A stretch of 11,125 nucleotides of DNA from Ectocarpus siliculosus (taxonomy: Eukaryota > Sar > Phaeophyceae > Ectocarpales > Ectocarpaceae). The stretch is from positions 589,251 through 600,375 of the forward strand of contig FN649732.1 of assembly GCA_000310025.1 (NCBI GenBank). The letters run 5' to 3'. A program made the position numbers and the translations under genes. Below, one piece after another: positions 1-6,868 of the stretch (position 1 is the stretch's first letter; every line of letters begins with the position of its first letter). Below the pieces are notes generated by a model. It ran no database searches, was not told the origin of the DNA, and saw only the letters and a program-made list of their open reading frames with translations.

Positions 1-33
1 TGCCCATCAACCAATTTGTTTTTGAGGGGGGTT

Positions 34-44
34 GGGGGGGGGGG
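34..44. repeat. Poly-G run
   Basis: 11 consecutive G, just beyond the 3' end of the minus-strand gene. A shorter G run lies at 25-31. Confidence 0.9.
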
Positions 45-49
45 TTGCT

Positions 50-251
50 TTATTTTGGGACGGGCATGCGGCTTTCATTGGTGCAATCGGAGATGAAAAA
101 GCGAACATGTTTCGCAGGGACGTGTAGCAGCACCTCGCGCGTGTTTTTGGAGAGCGCGGTGTATTCGAGAAACACTGACGTGTTTTTCACAATAGATATG
201 AGTAAACCTTTGGATCCCGCTTGCATCCCGCGATGCCACAGGCGATTGATT
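50..251 (-). CDS. Exon 3 (terminal) of the minus-strand polyQ gene
   Basis: 202 nt after the acceptor TTTGCTCAG. The open frame includes GLLISIVKNTSVFLEY and TREVLLHVPAKHVRFFISD and ends PVPK-stop. A TGA lies just upstream in frame, so an acceptor close to 252 is needed. Amino-acid content and the run of alternating hydrophobic residues look like a folded domain. The opposite strand also has an open frame here, but it is rich in Cys, Arg and Ser and less protein-like. Confidence 0.45.
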
Positions 252-603
252 CTGAGCAAACGTCACGCTGCTGGTGGTTTCTTCTGCTCCGCCCGTCCTC
301 CACGTATCCTTGACGCTAAAAATAACACGGAGGAGAGTTAACCGCTAAACGCTGCATCGCCGACCAAGAGAAGGATCGGAATTATCGCTGCTATGATACC
401 GAAATACACTTTGATTCGAATTTGTTTTGGAAAATAATGTGCCGCCCACAAACTTCCACCAGCTCAGCAAGTCTCCACAGGATCAGCTGATTTGATCTAT
501 TAATATTTATCTGATTGCATGTGGACTATTTATCGGAACACAAGTGTAGGTTTCTCCCTCCCCCCTACGCTCCTAGTACCCATAACACGTCAACACGGTT
601 TAC

Positions 604-696
<93 letters not shown>

Positions 697-771
697 GGTT
701 AGCGCTCCGTCCGATCTCCCGCCGTTGTTACCACCGCCCCCCTGGGTGGATCCGCTTCTTTGGTTGTCCAT
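50..771 (-). CDS. Probable small three-exon gene with polyglutamine leader, function unknown
   Basis: Proposed spliced CDS on the minus strand: exons 771-604, 486-410 and 251-50. Intron phases agree: exon 1 ends in phase 0, exon 2 ends with two bases of a codon, and exon 3 opens with the third. The product would be about 148 aa: a Gly/Asn/Ser-rich start (MDNQRSGSTQGGGGNN), 31 glutamines, then a compact part with short segments such as LAELVEVCGRHIIFQNKF, FLEYTALSKNTREVLLH and HVRFFISDCTNE, ending in TAA at 52-50. The ATG at 771 has an A-rich upstream context and G at +4. An AATAAA overlaps the stop codon. A polyQ leader is common in transcription-related proteins, but I do not recognise this family and assign no function. 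The splice junctions are by eye. The weakest are the exon 2 donor (GTGTAT) and the exon 2 acceptor, which has a poor pyrimidine tract. Confidence 0.42.
410..486 (-). CDS. Exon 2 of the minus-strand polyQ gene (tentative)
   Basis: 77 nt after the acceptor AAATCAG, starting in phase 0. It encodes LILWRLAELVEVCGRH followed by IIFQNKFES, and leaves two bases for the next codon. The frame meets a stop soon after, so it must be spliced if real. The donor GTGTAT is only fair. GTATCA a few bases downstream is an alternative, but it would end in phase 0 and not match exon 3. Confidence 0.38.
604..696 (-). repeat. CAG/CAA (polyQ) microsatellite
   Basis: 31 uninterrupted CTG/TTG triplets on the plus strand, reading as glutamine codons on the minus strand. 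The segment at about 609-654 alternates CTG and TTG, and 655-693 is almost pure CTG. Length is probably polymorphic. Confidence 0.95.
604..771 (-). CDS. Exon 1 of the minus-strand polyQ gene
   Basis: 56 codons from ATG at 771 to CAG at 604, followed by a GTAAAC donor (603-598). The first 25 residues are Gly/Asn/Ser-rich. The rest is 31 glutamines from mixed CAG and CAA codons. The CAA interruptions come as a regular CAGCAA hexamer array in the 3' part, and the 5' part is nearly pure CAG. The same bases on the plus strand give only polyCys, polyAla or polyLeu-type frames. The start could lie further upstream in the same frame, but MDNQ has the better context. Confidence 0.5.
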
Positions 772-1960
772 TTTTTTTCTCCTGCTCGATTGTAGAAGTA
801 ACAACATTTCAGAGAGCGCCCTCATCTAGGAGTGCATAACTTCATGCTCAAACGTAACGCCAAACTTGAGCACTGCTTGTGAACCCCTTTAGACTAAACC
901 ACACATTTGGCCGCCATGAGAGGAGATCAGAACCGCAGCCTCTTCATCTCTCTCTGTATTGGACAAGGAGAGACTCAAGAAACAACGAAATTACATCAAC
1001 GCCATCTGATGCCACAATTGTTCGATCCACTAACAGGTGATGGTATTTTTTTTTTTTTAATTTTTTGCCTTCACTTCAAATCAGCGCTCACAGCACTAGT
1101 GCCGATTACTCCAACCCGTGGTCACACCGAAGAGCCCTTCTCTACCCTCCCCTCCTGGGGTGATGGTATGCACACCGTTTTTCAAACTACTGAAACGCCT
1201 GGTCTCAGGTCTAGCTTATAGATTGACTACGTGGACATAAGCATCATCCAGCTCTACACAGGGCAAACATCCGCTGCTGCGGGTGTAGGGCGCTGGAACA
1301 GCAGTAGTTAGTTACAACCGGCAGGTTGGCACATTCTCCGGGAGAGGACGTCGTGCGAGCGATGTGCGCACACACCCGTGAGTTAATTAACCCACGGGCA
1401 GTCATCGCCGATGGCAGTCATCGCCGCTGCTACGATACAACTTCTTCAAACCTCCCCCGACGATAATATATACAACCAACTGATAACTGGCTCCCAACAT
1501 TCACATTCGCAGCTTCCGGTTTCTGATGAAACAACTCGCCTTATGGAGGAAGTGGAAAAGGGTGGTCCGGCCTCGGGTCTGGGTGCGAGATACCTAGGGT
1601 CGTTTGCGGAAGGAGAGGAGCGGAAATAAACTGTGGGCGAAGGGGGAGAGCAGGTACGTCTCTCCGGCCCTAGCCGCCGTTGAGAAGAAAGCCGGTAGGG
1701 GTGCGGCTGGTTGCGAACCCCCCCGGCTAAAACTTCGGTGAGTTCGGCAAATTCGGCGTACGCAGTAGGTACGCAGTACCCCAGAACCACCGAGAAAACT
1801 TCGGGAACTTCCTGCTTCGGTAGATCGGTGATTCCAAAATCCCAAATACATGTCTGGGTGACGACTGACGACGCTGTAACGCTACAGCAGTAGGATAGCC
1901 CGAATACGTAAGAGAAGGACAAGAAGGTGCTCAACAGAAACAGAAAAACGAAAGAAAATA
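772..1960. other. Intergenic stretch, no gene supported
   Basis: Open frames here, including a 175-codon minus frame at 1446-1973, lack good start context, acceptable splice partners or coding-like composition. The stretch holds a T run near 1047-1058, a 14-bp direct repeat (GGCAGTCATCGCCG at 1397-1410 and 1413-1426) and an 11-bp-period repeat of GTACGCAGTA (1758-1767 and 1769-1778). The 5' region of the minus-strand polyQ gene should start just above 772. Confidence 0.5.
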
Positions 1961-2177
1961 CCGTATATGACACAAGATAACACAGCCCCTTGGCCGATTT
2001 TCAAAGCTCGATTTCTCAACAGCAGGAAGAGTCACAGCGCCGAAAACGGCGGCGTTGGAACCGTCTCGTCGAGAGCTGTTCGAAAACGTATTGTTTCATT
2101 TATGCATCCTCTTCGTCGTGGAGTAATCCAGCTTTGAAAATCGGTCCAGAGGGTGTGTTATCTTGTGTCATATACGG
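1961..2177. mobile_element. MITE with ~70-bp terminal inverted repeats, TA-flanked
   Basis: The outer 26 bases are a perfect inverted repeat (1959-1984 against 2154-2179), beginning CCGTATATGACACAAG inside flanking TA dinucleotides. Similarity continues inward with a few mismatches; the shared block CCGATTTTCAAAGCT is in both arms. Detectable pairing reaches about 2031 on the left and 2107 on the right, leaving a core of about 75 bp. A 217-bp size, no transposase and TA at both borders fit a Stowaway-like MITE of the Tc1/mariner class, mobilised in trans. That class is an inference from the TA flanks. The alternative is that TACC belongs to the terminal repeat and the duplication is not visible. 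Confidence 0.82.
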
Positions 2178-2473
2178 TAATGCTCGGAGAGAGCAATAAT
2201 ATAAAATTGTTACGGTGCTCCGTGCGTGGTAAAAAAAAAAGAAGTAAGTTCGGTTCTTCCCCCGAACCAACACGTTAATTCCACCGCGTTTTCTTGCTGG
2301 TAGTTTGTTGGGGACTTGTTGCTCCACCCATAGCCGGGCGTTGGTGCAGGGGACGTGGGGGACAGATGGGGCCGTTGTTCGTGTATCGTCCCACCCGGGA
2401 GTTGAAGGGATGCTTGACACTCGCGGCCGTGATATTACCTTTGGCGGGGTCATTCGCTCCTTTGGGCGGCGCG

Positions 2474-2682
2474 ATGCCTGCTCTGCGGCTGAGGAGCCTC
2501 GGCCTTGGCAGCAGCGCTAGCGCCTGTCCTCAACCATCAACTACTAGATGCGCCGCTGCTGCTACGCTGTTTTCTGCGGAAGAGGAGGCGGCGCTGGAGC
2601 AACAGGGAGCCGGGCATCTACCCTCGTGGGACCTGATGCCTTTTCGTGAGACGTTTGACCAGCTTCAGGGAGAGTTGACGAG
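2474..2682 (+). CDS. Gene A exon 1 (5' boundary uncertain)
   Basis: Ends at GACGAG followed by a GTGGGT donor. The second half (LFSAEEEAALEQQGAG, MPFRETFDQLQGELT) is clearly protein-like. The part before it is Ser/Ala/Arg-rich and could be a transit-peptide-like leader, a poorly conserved start or untranslated sequence. In-frame ATGs lie at 2366 and 2474. I chose 2474 because the frame before it is weak. It ends with two bases of a codon. Confidence 0.4.
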
Positions 2683-3195
2683 GTGGGTATCCGCCCTGGA
2701 CTGCTGTACCCCGTTGACTGGGTGCGCCCACGCGGGATGGTGTTATAGCTCCATTGACGAGGCGGGTTCCGGTTGGCCGCGTAAGCCAGCGAACTCCTTC
2801 AGTGATTCGATGAATACGTGGAGGTCATGTTGGTTTACAATAATATGTCAGAGTCCCCCGTAATGATACCGGTACGGAGGACGCGCGGTGTGTATGCATA
2901 GGTACTCTGTGAGCAGGCCGTTGTTTTTCATGTTTGCGCATGTTTCTCGGCCACGGGGGTCACCGACGGATCTGCCAGAGGTACTAGACTATTGCTGTAG
3001 TTGTTGCAGTTGCTGTTGAGGTAAGAACGTGGATGAGAAGTGTGGAGAAACTACAGCAGGTTAGTCAGCAGGTTCGTGGTGAAACAAGGCACCAGGTTAC
3101 CAGTTAATTGTGGGCTGTTCGACGATGACCCTTTGTTCAATACGCCCTTTGAGTGGTACAGGGAGAGAGAGTGAGACAGAGAGAGAGACACAGAC

Positions 3196-3228
<33 letters not shown>

Positions 3229-3804
3229 TACAGAGCAGCAAATCCTTATTAACTCACCGACACCAGAGGATGGACACTCATCACTCAAGACCACAGTCAC
3301 TGCCCTTGCGTGTGCTAGCGAGTGCACATGCCACTGTTTGTATCGTGCACGTCCACTCTGTCCCCAGACATATGCGAATTTCTGTCTGTCTCTTTTCTGT
3401 CTCTTCTGTCTGCCTCTCTCCCTCTCTATCTCTCTACCTCCCGTCTACTTACCCCATGGTGCTACCGCCGTGTGGAAACAAAGCCCGGTTTTTTCTGACG
3501 GGGCCTGGGAGAGCTCTCAGGAGTACCTGAGGAGCATCGTCGTTGAGCTGGCCAGCTGCGTCCTCCCGTTCTCTGAGGACCCCTACCTTCCCCTGCAGCA
3601 CTCCGCGGCCCTCATGCTGGTCGCGCGACTGAGCGAGCGAGCCAGGGGGGCCCGCGCCGGAGAGGAGGGGGCCCCGGCAGACATGTATTCTTCCCTCAAG
3701 TACTCCACCAAGAAGAACGGCGTGGCCCGAGCCGCGGCACAGGTGAGTGATTTTCGGGTTGGCTGGGTTGGGTTTGGTTTGGTGTTCATTGTGTGTGCTG
3801 TGGC

Positions 3805-3857
<53 letters not shown>

Positions 3858-5714
3858 ACTGCCTCTGCTGCTGCTGCTGGCTATGTTGCCGGTGTTGCTG
3901 TCTACGGGGGGGTATTTGGCTTTGGCGCTGGAAAAACCTTGGCCCTTGTCGGGAGTTGGGTCGACTCGTTTCATGTTTCGCTGACGTTTCTGGCTAGGCA
4001 GAACGACAACATCGCGACGAGTCATATCCAAGCTTGGCCCCGCACCAGGCCCGTGGATGATCCTATTGGTCAATTCTTTACGATCCGGGACGCTGAGAGC
4101 AACCAGTTCTTGGAAAGCTGTTGGTCAGCCCTCGCACCTGCCAGGCACATCCCGTCATCAGGTGGCCCAGCCCCCCTTTCACCCCCACGCGTTCTCATTG
4201 CGATAGCGCGGTTGGTCGGGGTGGCGACGCGTGATGTAGTAGAGCCCTTCCTGCCTGGCGGGGGTTCCGCAGTCGGGTTGGAAGCACGGCTAAACCACAA
4301 GAATGTTTCTACTTGGTGTGGCGTGGTGTACTCAAATCCATCTCTCGCTGGTCCGGATATGCGCGCACCAGGTGGCCCAGGGCTTGGTCCCCAAGTTTGA
4401 GTCTAGCTACGAGAAGCTGGTGGTGATCCGGGGAGTGGAGCGGTGCCTGGCGGAGTTCAGCCTGGTGTGGTCTACGGCTCGCCTGCTGGAGACGTGCGCC
4501 CCGCCTGAGACGAAGAGAGATTTCTTGTTCCACCTGAGGCCGCTGCTGGAATACGCCCCAGCGAGAGATCGCCACGAGGTTTGCTGTTGGTATTGTTGGT
4601 ACTGTTCGGGTTCGTGTTGTTGTCTCTTTTGTTGTATTGTTGGCGTTGTTGGTGTTGTCATTCGTGTTGCTTCTGCTGCTGCTGCGGCTGCTTCTGCTAC
4701 TGAAGAGGAAATCCTACACCCCTGAGATCAGGGGGCGGAGATCTCTATCACTCTTAAGCAACTTTCAAGGGAAAACGCTTTTGCCACGAAACACTCTTGA
4801 ACAAAAATGCTCCCGCCCCCCCCCGGTGTTTGCCATCGGGGTTGGGTTTTCGTCGCTTGGCAACGGCGTTGTAAAACAAGCCCGCCCCTCGGTGTTTGCC
4901 ATCGGGATTGGGATTTCGTCGCTTGGCAATGACGTTGTAAAACAAGCCAATTCATTTCGTGAACTCGGCAACCAGGTTACCGTTTTTTGTTTTCCTCTGT
5001 TTTTTTTCTTGGCGGTAACCATAATGGTGTTCGAGAAGATTATGTTGTGCGGGGTGGAGAAACCTCACTCCGCGCAAAGGGGGATGATCGCACCACGTTG
5101 TGTTAAAATGGTCAAGCATCTTCAAGGCAGTTACACAGTGCTTATAACTGTCGCTGGAAATGAAAGCACCAGAAAATAAATTCAGTCACACGCAGCTGTC
5201 ATCCGTACGCAAGGAAGTAAGCACAAGATGCCGAACACCCTTAGCAGGATGCAGCGCACCCTTCATGCGACTCGCCGAATACCTCACGGCGCTTCGCGCT
5301 TGGTGATGTGAGAGCCTGGTCCGGTGCGAACCCGGCGTGCTCCGTCCCGGCTTTGTAGGGATGCGAGGCCAATGGTCTAACGACTACGGCATGCACGACT
5401 ATGAGTACACCCCCCCCCCCCTCCGTTCGTCTTCGTTTACGCTCGTGATCGTGCGCCCAGTCTGTGCTGGTTCTGTGCAGGGGGCTCTTCACGCCCGGGC
5501 ACAACAAGGAGCCTTCGAGGGTCCACGATAACGTACACGGGGTCGCCCTGCGGCAGGAGCACGGCGGTTGCCCATTGGAAGAGGCGTTTTCCGAGGTACG
5601 GGGGCGACAACAACGGGTACGCTACGTCGTGTTTTTTCTCCTTCGGGGTGGTGTCGGGTACGCGCGAAAGAGAGATTGCGTTTTCGGAAGTAGTGTGGGA
5701 TAAGGAGAAGAAGC

Positions 5715-5748
<34 letters not shown>

Positions 5749-6370
5749 GGAGAAAGAGAGACAGGGAGAGGAAGAGTGGGAGAATGTTAGTTTGTTTTGA
5801 GATGAAGTGGACACGGTCGTGGCTGGTTGCTCCTCGGGAGGAGGTGTTTGCCTCTGAGGTGTTGCACCACCTCCAAATATCAATATGGTTGTTTTTCTGG
5901 AAACATCAAAGCATCACTCCACTGGATGACGAAACAAGTGCATATTTGCCACGATAACTTAAACTGGTAGAACTTCATAGACCACCAGAGTCACATCACG
6001 CACGCTAATCATCAGCCAGCTTCCCGTAGACCCTTGGGAGTACATGATGCAGTTGGACTCTAGTCGCATTTTGTTTTCTTCCCAAACGCATCATGTGATG
6101 TCCGTGACTTGCCGGTGTGTCGTGCAGGTGCAGAGAGGTGCGGTGGAAACCCCGGGGGGTCTCCGGGCCGCCAGGCAGGCGTTTCCGTTCCTGGAGATGC
6201 TCACCCGGTGGGCGTGGCGCTGCAAGCTGAGCGAGGAGGAGGAGGCGTTCGCCGGAAAGAGGAAGAAGTCCGTCACCAAGAGCTTCGGCAAGAAGTCCAA
6301 GAAGAAGATGAGGGAAGCCGAAGCAGCGGCGGCGGCGGCGGCGGGGAGGGGAGAAGAAGAGGCGAGTTAA
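2474..6370 (+). CDS. Gene A: four-exon gene, helix-rich protein with lysine-rich tail, function unknown
   Basis: Proposed CDS: exons about 2474-2682, 3514-3742, 4372-4578 and 6128-6370, with matching phases (2, 0, 0). The product is about 295 aa. Residues 70-215 look alpha-helical and soluble, with stretches such as EYLRSIVVELASCVLPF, QHSAALMLVARLSERA and YEKLVVIRGVERCLAEF, as in HEAT-like or other helical repeat proteins. The last 80 residues hold RAARQAFPFLEMLTRWAW, then a basic KRKKSVTKSFGKKSKKK segment that could be a nuclear signal, an alanine run and an acidic end. No transmembrane segment or clear signal peptide. I do not recognise the family. The N-terminal exon is the least certain: the gene may begin further upstream. 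Gene B follows on the same strand about 310 bp downstream. Confidence 0.5.
3161..3234 (+). repeat. GA-rich microsatellite in intron 1 of gene A
   Basis: An imperfect GA/GACA repeat of about 74 nt, nearly all purine. It is complementary in character to the CT-rich tract at 3381-3446 in the same intron. Confidence 0.9.
3381..3446 (+). repeat. CT-rich tract in intron 1 of gene A
   Basis: About 66 nt of TCTG, TCTC and CCTC units, nearly all pyrimidine. It could serve as a distant polypyrimidine tract or pair with the upstream GA tract. Confidence 0.88.
3514..3742 (+). CDS. Gene A exon 2
   Basis: Encodes SSQEYLRSIVVELASC, VLPFSEDPYLPLQHSAA, LMLVARLSERARGARAG and DMYSSLKYSTKKNGVARA, with G or C in most third positions. 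It ends CACAG followed by a GTGAGT donor in phase 0. The 3' end is firm. The 5' end could lie up to 30 nt upstream at 3484, which keeps phase 2. Confidence 0.6.
3743..4371 (+). other. Gene A intron 2
   Basis: GTGAGT donor and GCGCACCAG acceptor, phase 0 at both sides. Besides the CTG array it contains an earlier copy of the acceptor junction, CAGGTGGCCCAG, at 4159-4170, 210 bp before the real one at 4369-4380. Confidence 0.6.
3808..3855 (+). repeat. (CTG)16 microsatellite in intron 2 of gene A
   Basis: 16 perfect CTG triplets starting 65 nt after the donor, followed by interrupted CTG/CTA/CTT units to about 3900. It lies in an intron, so the long Leu, Ala or Cys runs read from it are not protein. 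Confidence 0.95.
4372..4578 (+). CDS. Gene A exon 3
   Basis: 69 codons, phase 0 at both ends. It encodes VAQGLVPKFESSYEKL, VVIRGVERCLAEFSLVW, RLLETCAPPETKRDF and FHLRPLLEYAPARDRHE. Strong G/C third positions, then an abrupt change to GTT/TTG triplets immediately after the GTTTGC donor. A second in-frame acceptor nine bases downstream (GTGGCCCAG, 4380) is possible. Confidence 0.65.
4825..4948 (+). repeat. Two-copy tandem repeat, 66-bp period
   Basis: Copies begin at 4825 and 4891 with GGTGTTTGCCATCGGG and continue through TTTCGTCGCTTGGCAA and GTTGTAAAACAAGCC with only a few mismatches. It lies in gene A intron 3. A degenerate trace of a further unit may precede it near 4790-4820. Confidence 0.92.
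4975..5020. repeat. Short inverted repeat with pyrimidine-rich loop
   Basis: GGTTACCG at 4975-4982 and CGGTAACC at 5013-5020 flank 30 bases that are almost all T, with some C and G. In RNA this could fold as a hairpin. Confidence 0.6.
5366..5421 (+). repeat. Dispersed repeat copy ending in a C run
   Basis: Contains GAGGCCAATGGTCTAACGAC, GGCATGCACGACTATGAG and TAC followed by ACCCC. The first block recurs at 9259-9285 (GAGGTCAATGGTCTAAAGAC), and the GGCATGC...ATGAGTAC block recurs inverted at 9690-9710. Confidence 0.7.
5481..5595. other. Exon-like open segment inside intron 3, strand unresolved
   Basis: Bounded on the plus strand by a good acceptor (TTCTGTGCAG) and donor (GAG then GTACGG). 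The plus frame reads RVHDNVHGVALRQEH and CPLEEAFSE, but its 115-nt length cannot join gene A's phase-0 exons. The minus strand over the same bases reads LGKRLFQWATAVLLPQ, GDPVYVIVDPRRLLVVPG, which is equally protein-like and rich in G/C third positions. It may be a relic of a transposable element or pseudogene, or a cassette exon that alters the frame. Confidence 0.3.
5713..5775 (+). repeat. GA microsatellite in intron 3 of gene A
   Basis: An almost pure GAGAGA run followed by interrupted GAGAGGGAGAAAG units. On the minus strand it reads as a Ser/Leu run in an open frame, not a real protein. Confidence 0.92.
6128..6370 (+). CDS. Gene A exon 4 (terminal)
   Basis: 80 codons plus TAA, phase 0 after the acceptor CGTGCAG. 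It encodes GLRAARQAFPFLEMLTRW and CKLSEEEEAFAGKRKK, then SVTKSFGKKSKKKMREAE, eight alanines and GRGEEEAS. The basic block may direct the protein to the nucleus or nucleolus. A second acceptor six bases on (GTGCAG, 6133) would drop two residues without changing the frame. The acidic and alanine end is low complexity. Confidence 0.65.
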   Translation: MQRGAVETPGGLRAARQAFPFLEMLTRWAWRCKLSEEEEAFAGKRKKSVTKSFGKKSKKKMREAEAAAAAAAGRGEEEAS

Positions 6371-6682
6371 GGGTAGTGCAAGGGGGGGGATTTTTTCTGT
6401 GATGCGTGACGATGGTGTTTTTCACACGAAACGACGCGGACTCTCGATATTTTGAATACGACCAGCGGTAAAGAAACGAGCATTACCGCCGGTGCAGGGG
6501 GAAATAGGACCAAATACGGTGGCGCTGCTGCCCTTGGGGAACACGCTCGGTATTAACACTCCGCTCTAGTAACACACACCTAAATGGGGGATATTCTACA
6601 CCTTCTAGGACATTCTAGTGACATATCCCCCCACCCTCCCTCCCTCCCTCCCTCCCTCCTTCCCTTCCCCTCCCGAAAGGTT
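6371..6682 (+). promoter_or_regulatory. Gene A / gene B spacer with pyrimidine tract (putative gene B promoter or 5' UTR)
   Basis: 312 bp between the stop of gene A and the proposed start of gene B. A CCTC-rich tract runs from 6626 to 6675 and ends a few bases before the ATG. Such tracts are common in 5' UTRs, but nothing here proves promoter function. No canonical AATAAA was seen after gene A. Confidence 0.35.
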
Positions 6683-6868
6683 ATGGCCGGGGGAAAAGAA
6701 AGCGGTGGGGAGGTCGCCGCCACCACCGCCGCCACCGCCTCCGGAGGGAGGAGTCGGGAGGATACCGGCGTGGCTTCGTTGTTGGTAGAGCTGGCGAAGG
6801 CTGACCCTTCCGGAGCCACTATTCGCTCGATGCAGCGATGGGCGTGCGAGGCGATCTTGCCCGAGCAG
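6683..6868 (+). CDS. Gene B exon 1
   Basis: 62 codons from an ATG with G at -3 and +4. It begins MAGGKESGGEVAATTAATAS and continues GVASLLVELAKADPSGA and IRSMQRWACEAILPEQ. It ends at CAG followed by GTGCAC, phase 0. An upstream in-frame ATG at 6584 would translate the CCTC tract into Pro/Ser and is less likely. Without splicing the frame stops at 6976. Confidence 0.5.

Larger units (their letters stand above)
2683..3513 (+). other. Gene A intron 1
   Basis: GTGGGT donor, acceptor at 3512-3513 after a T-rich tract and a CTGAC branch-like site. Phase 2 also fits an acceptor at 3483. The best-looking AG, at 3519-3520, would break the frame. The intron holds a GA-rich tract, a CT-rich tract and a GTTGTTGCAGTTGCTGTTG stretch near 3000. 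No exon-like segment stands out. Confidence 0.45.
4579..6127 (+). other. Gene A intron 3 (about 1.5 kb, repeat-rich)
   Basis: Opens with about 120 nt of GTT/TTG/CTG-type triplets. It contains a 66-bp tandem repeat (4825-4948), an 8-bp inverted repeat around a pyrimidine loop (4975-5020), a dispersed repeat (5366-5420), a 12-nt C run (5410-5421), an exon-like segment (5481-5595) and a GA microsatellite (5713-5775). Because exons 3 and 4 are both phase 0 at this junction, no further exon is needed. Confidence 0.5.

Noticed and set aside
515-839. Plus-strand frames of about 105 codons across the CTG tract (polyCys, polyAla)
   Set aside because: They are shadows of the minus-strand polyQ exon. 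Their flanks are not protein-like.
907-1221. 104-codon plus frame with a favourable GCCGCCATG context
   Set aside because: It reads through a T run and has no domain or splice support. The start context alone is not enough.
1446-1973. 175-codon open frame on the minus strand with a hydrophobic start
   Set aside because: Its first codons lie in the MITE arm and the start is GTG, not ATG. The middle is Ser/Pro/Arg-rich, and no splice or domain support was seen.
1990-2199. 69-codon plus frame rich in Gln/Arg inside the MITE
   Set aside because: It spans both inverted arms, so it is a by-product of the element. It is too short for a transposase and has no recognisable motif.
2693-2863. Open reading after the exon 1 donor of gene A, and a minus frame over the same bases
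   Set aside because: The composition is weak in both frames, and the GTGGGT donor plus matching phases favour an intron.
3110-3997. 295-codon continuous plus frame
   Set aside because: Only 3514-3742 looks coding. The rest reads through GA and CTG repeats and splice sites, giving Glu/Arg and Cys strings.
3786-4073. Minus-strand frame with a polySer run
   Set aside because: The serine run is the intronic CTG array read backwards, and no flanking coding signal was seen.
5312-5345. tRNA T-arm-like sequence (GGTGCGAACCCGG)
   Set aside because: No matching acceptor stem, D-arm or anticodon arm could be found around it.
5437-5883. 148-codon minus frame with a Ser/Leu run
   Set aside because: Most of it is the GA microsatellite read on the minus strand. 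Only the part over 5481-5595 is interesting, and it is reported separately.
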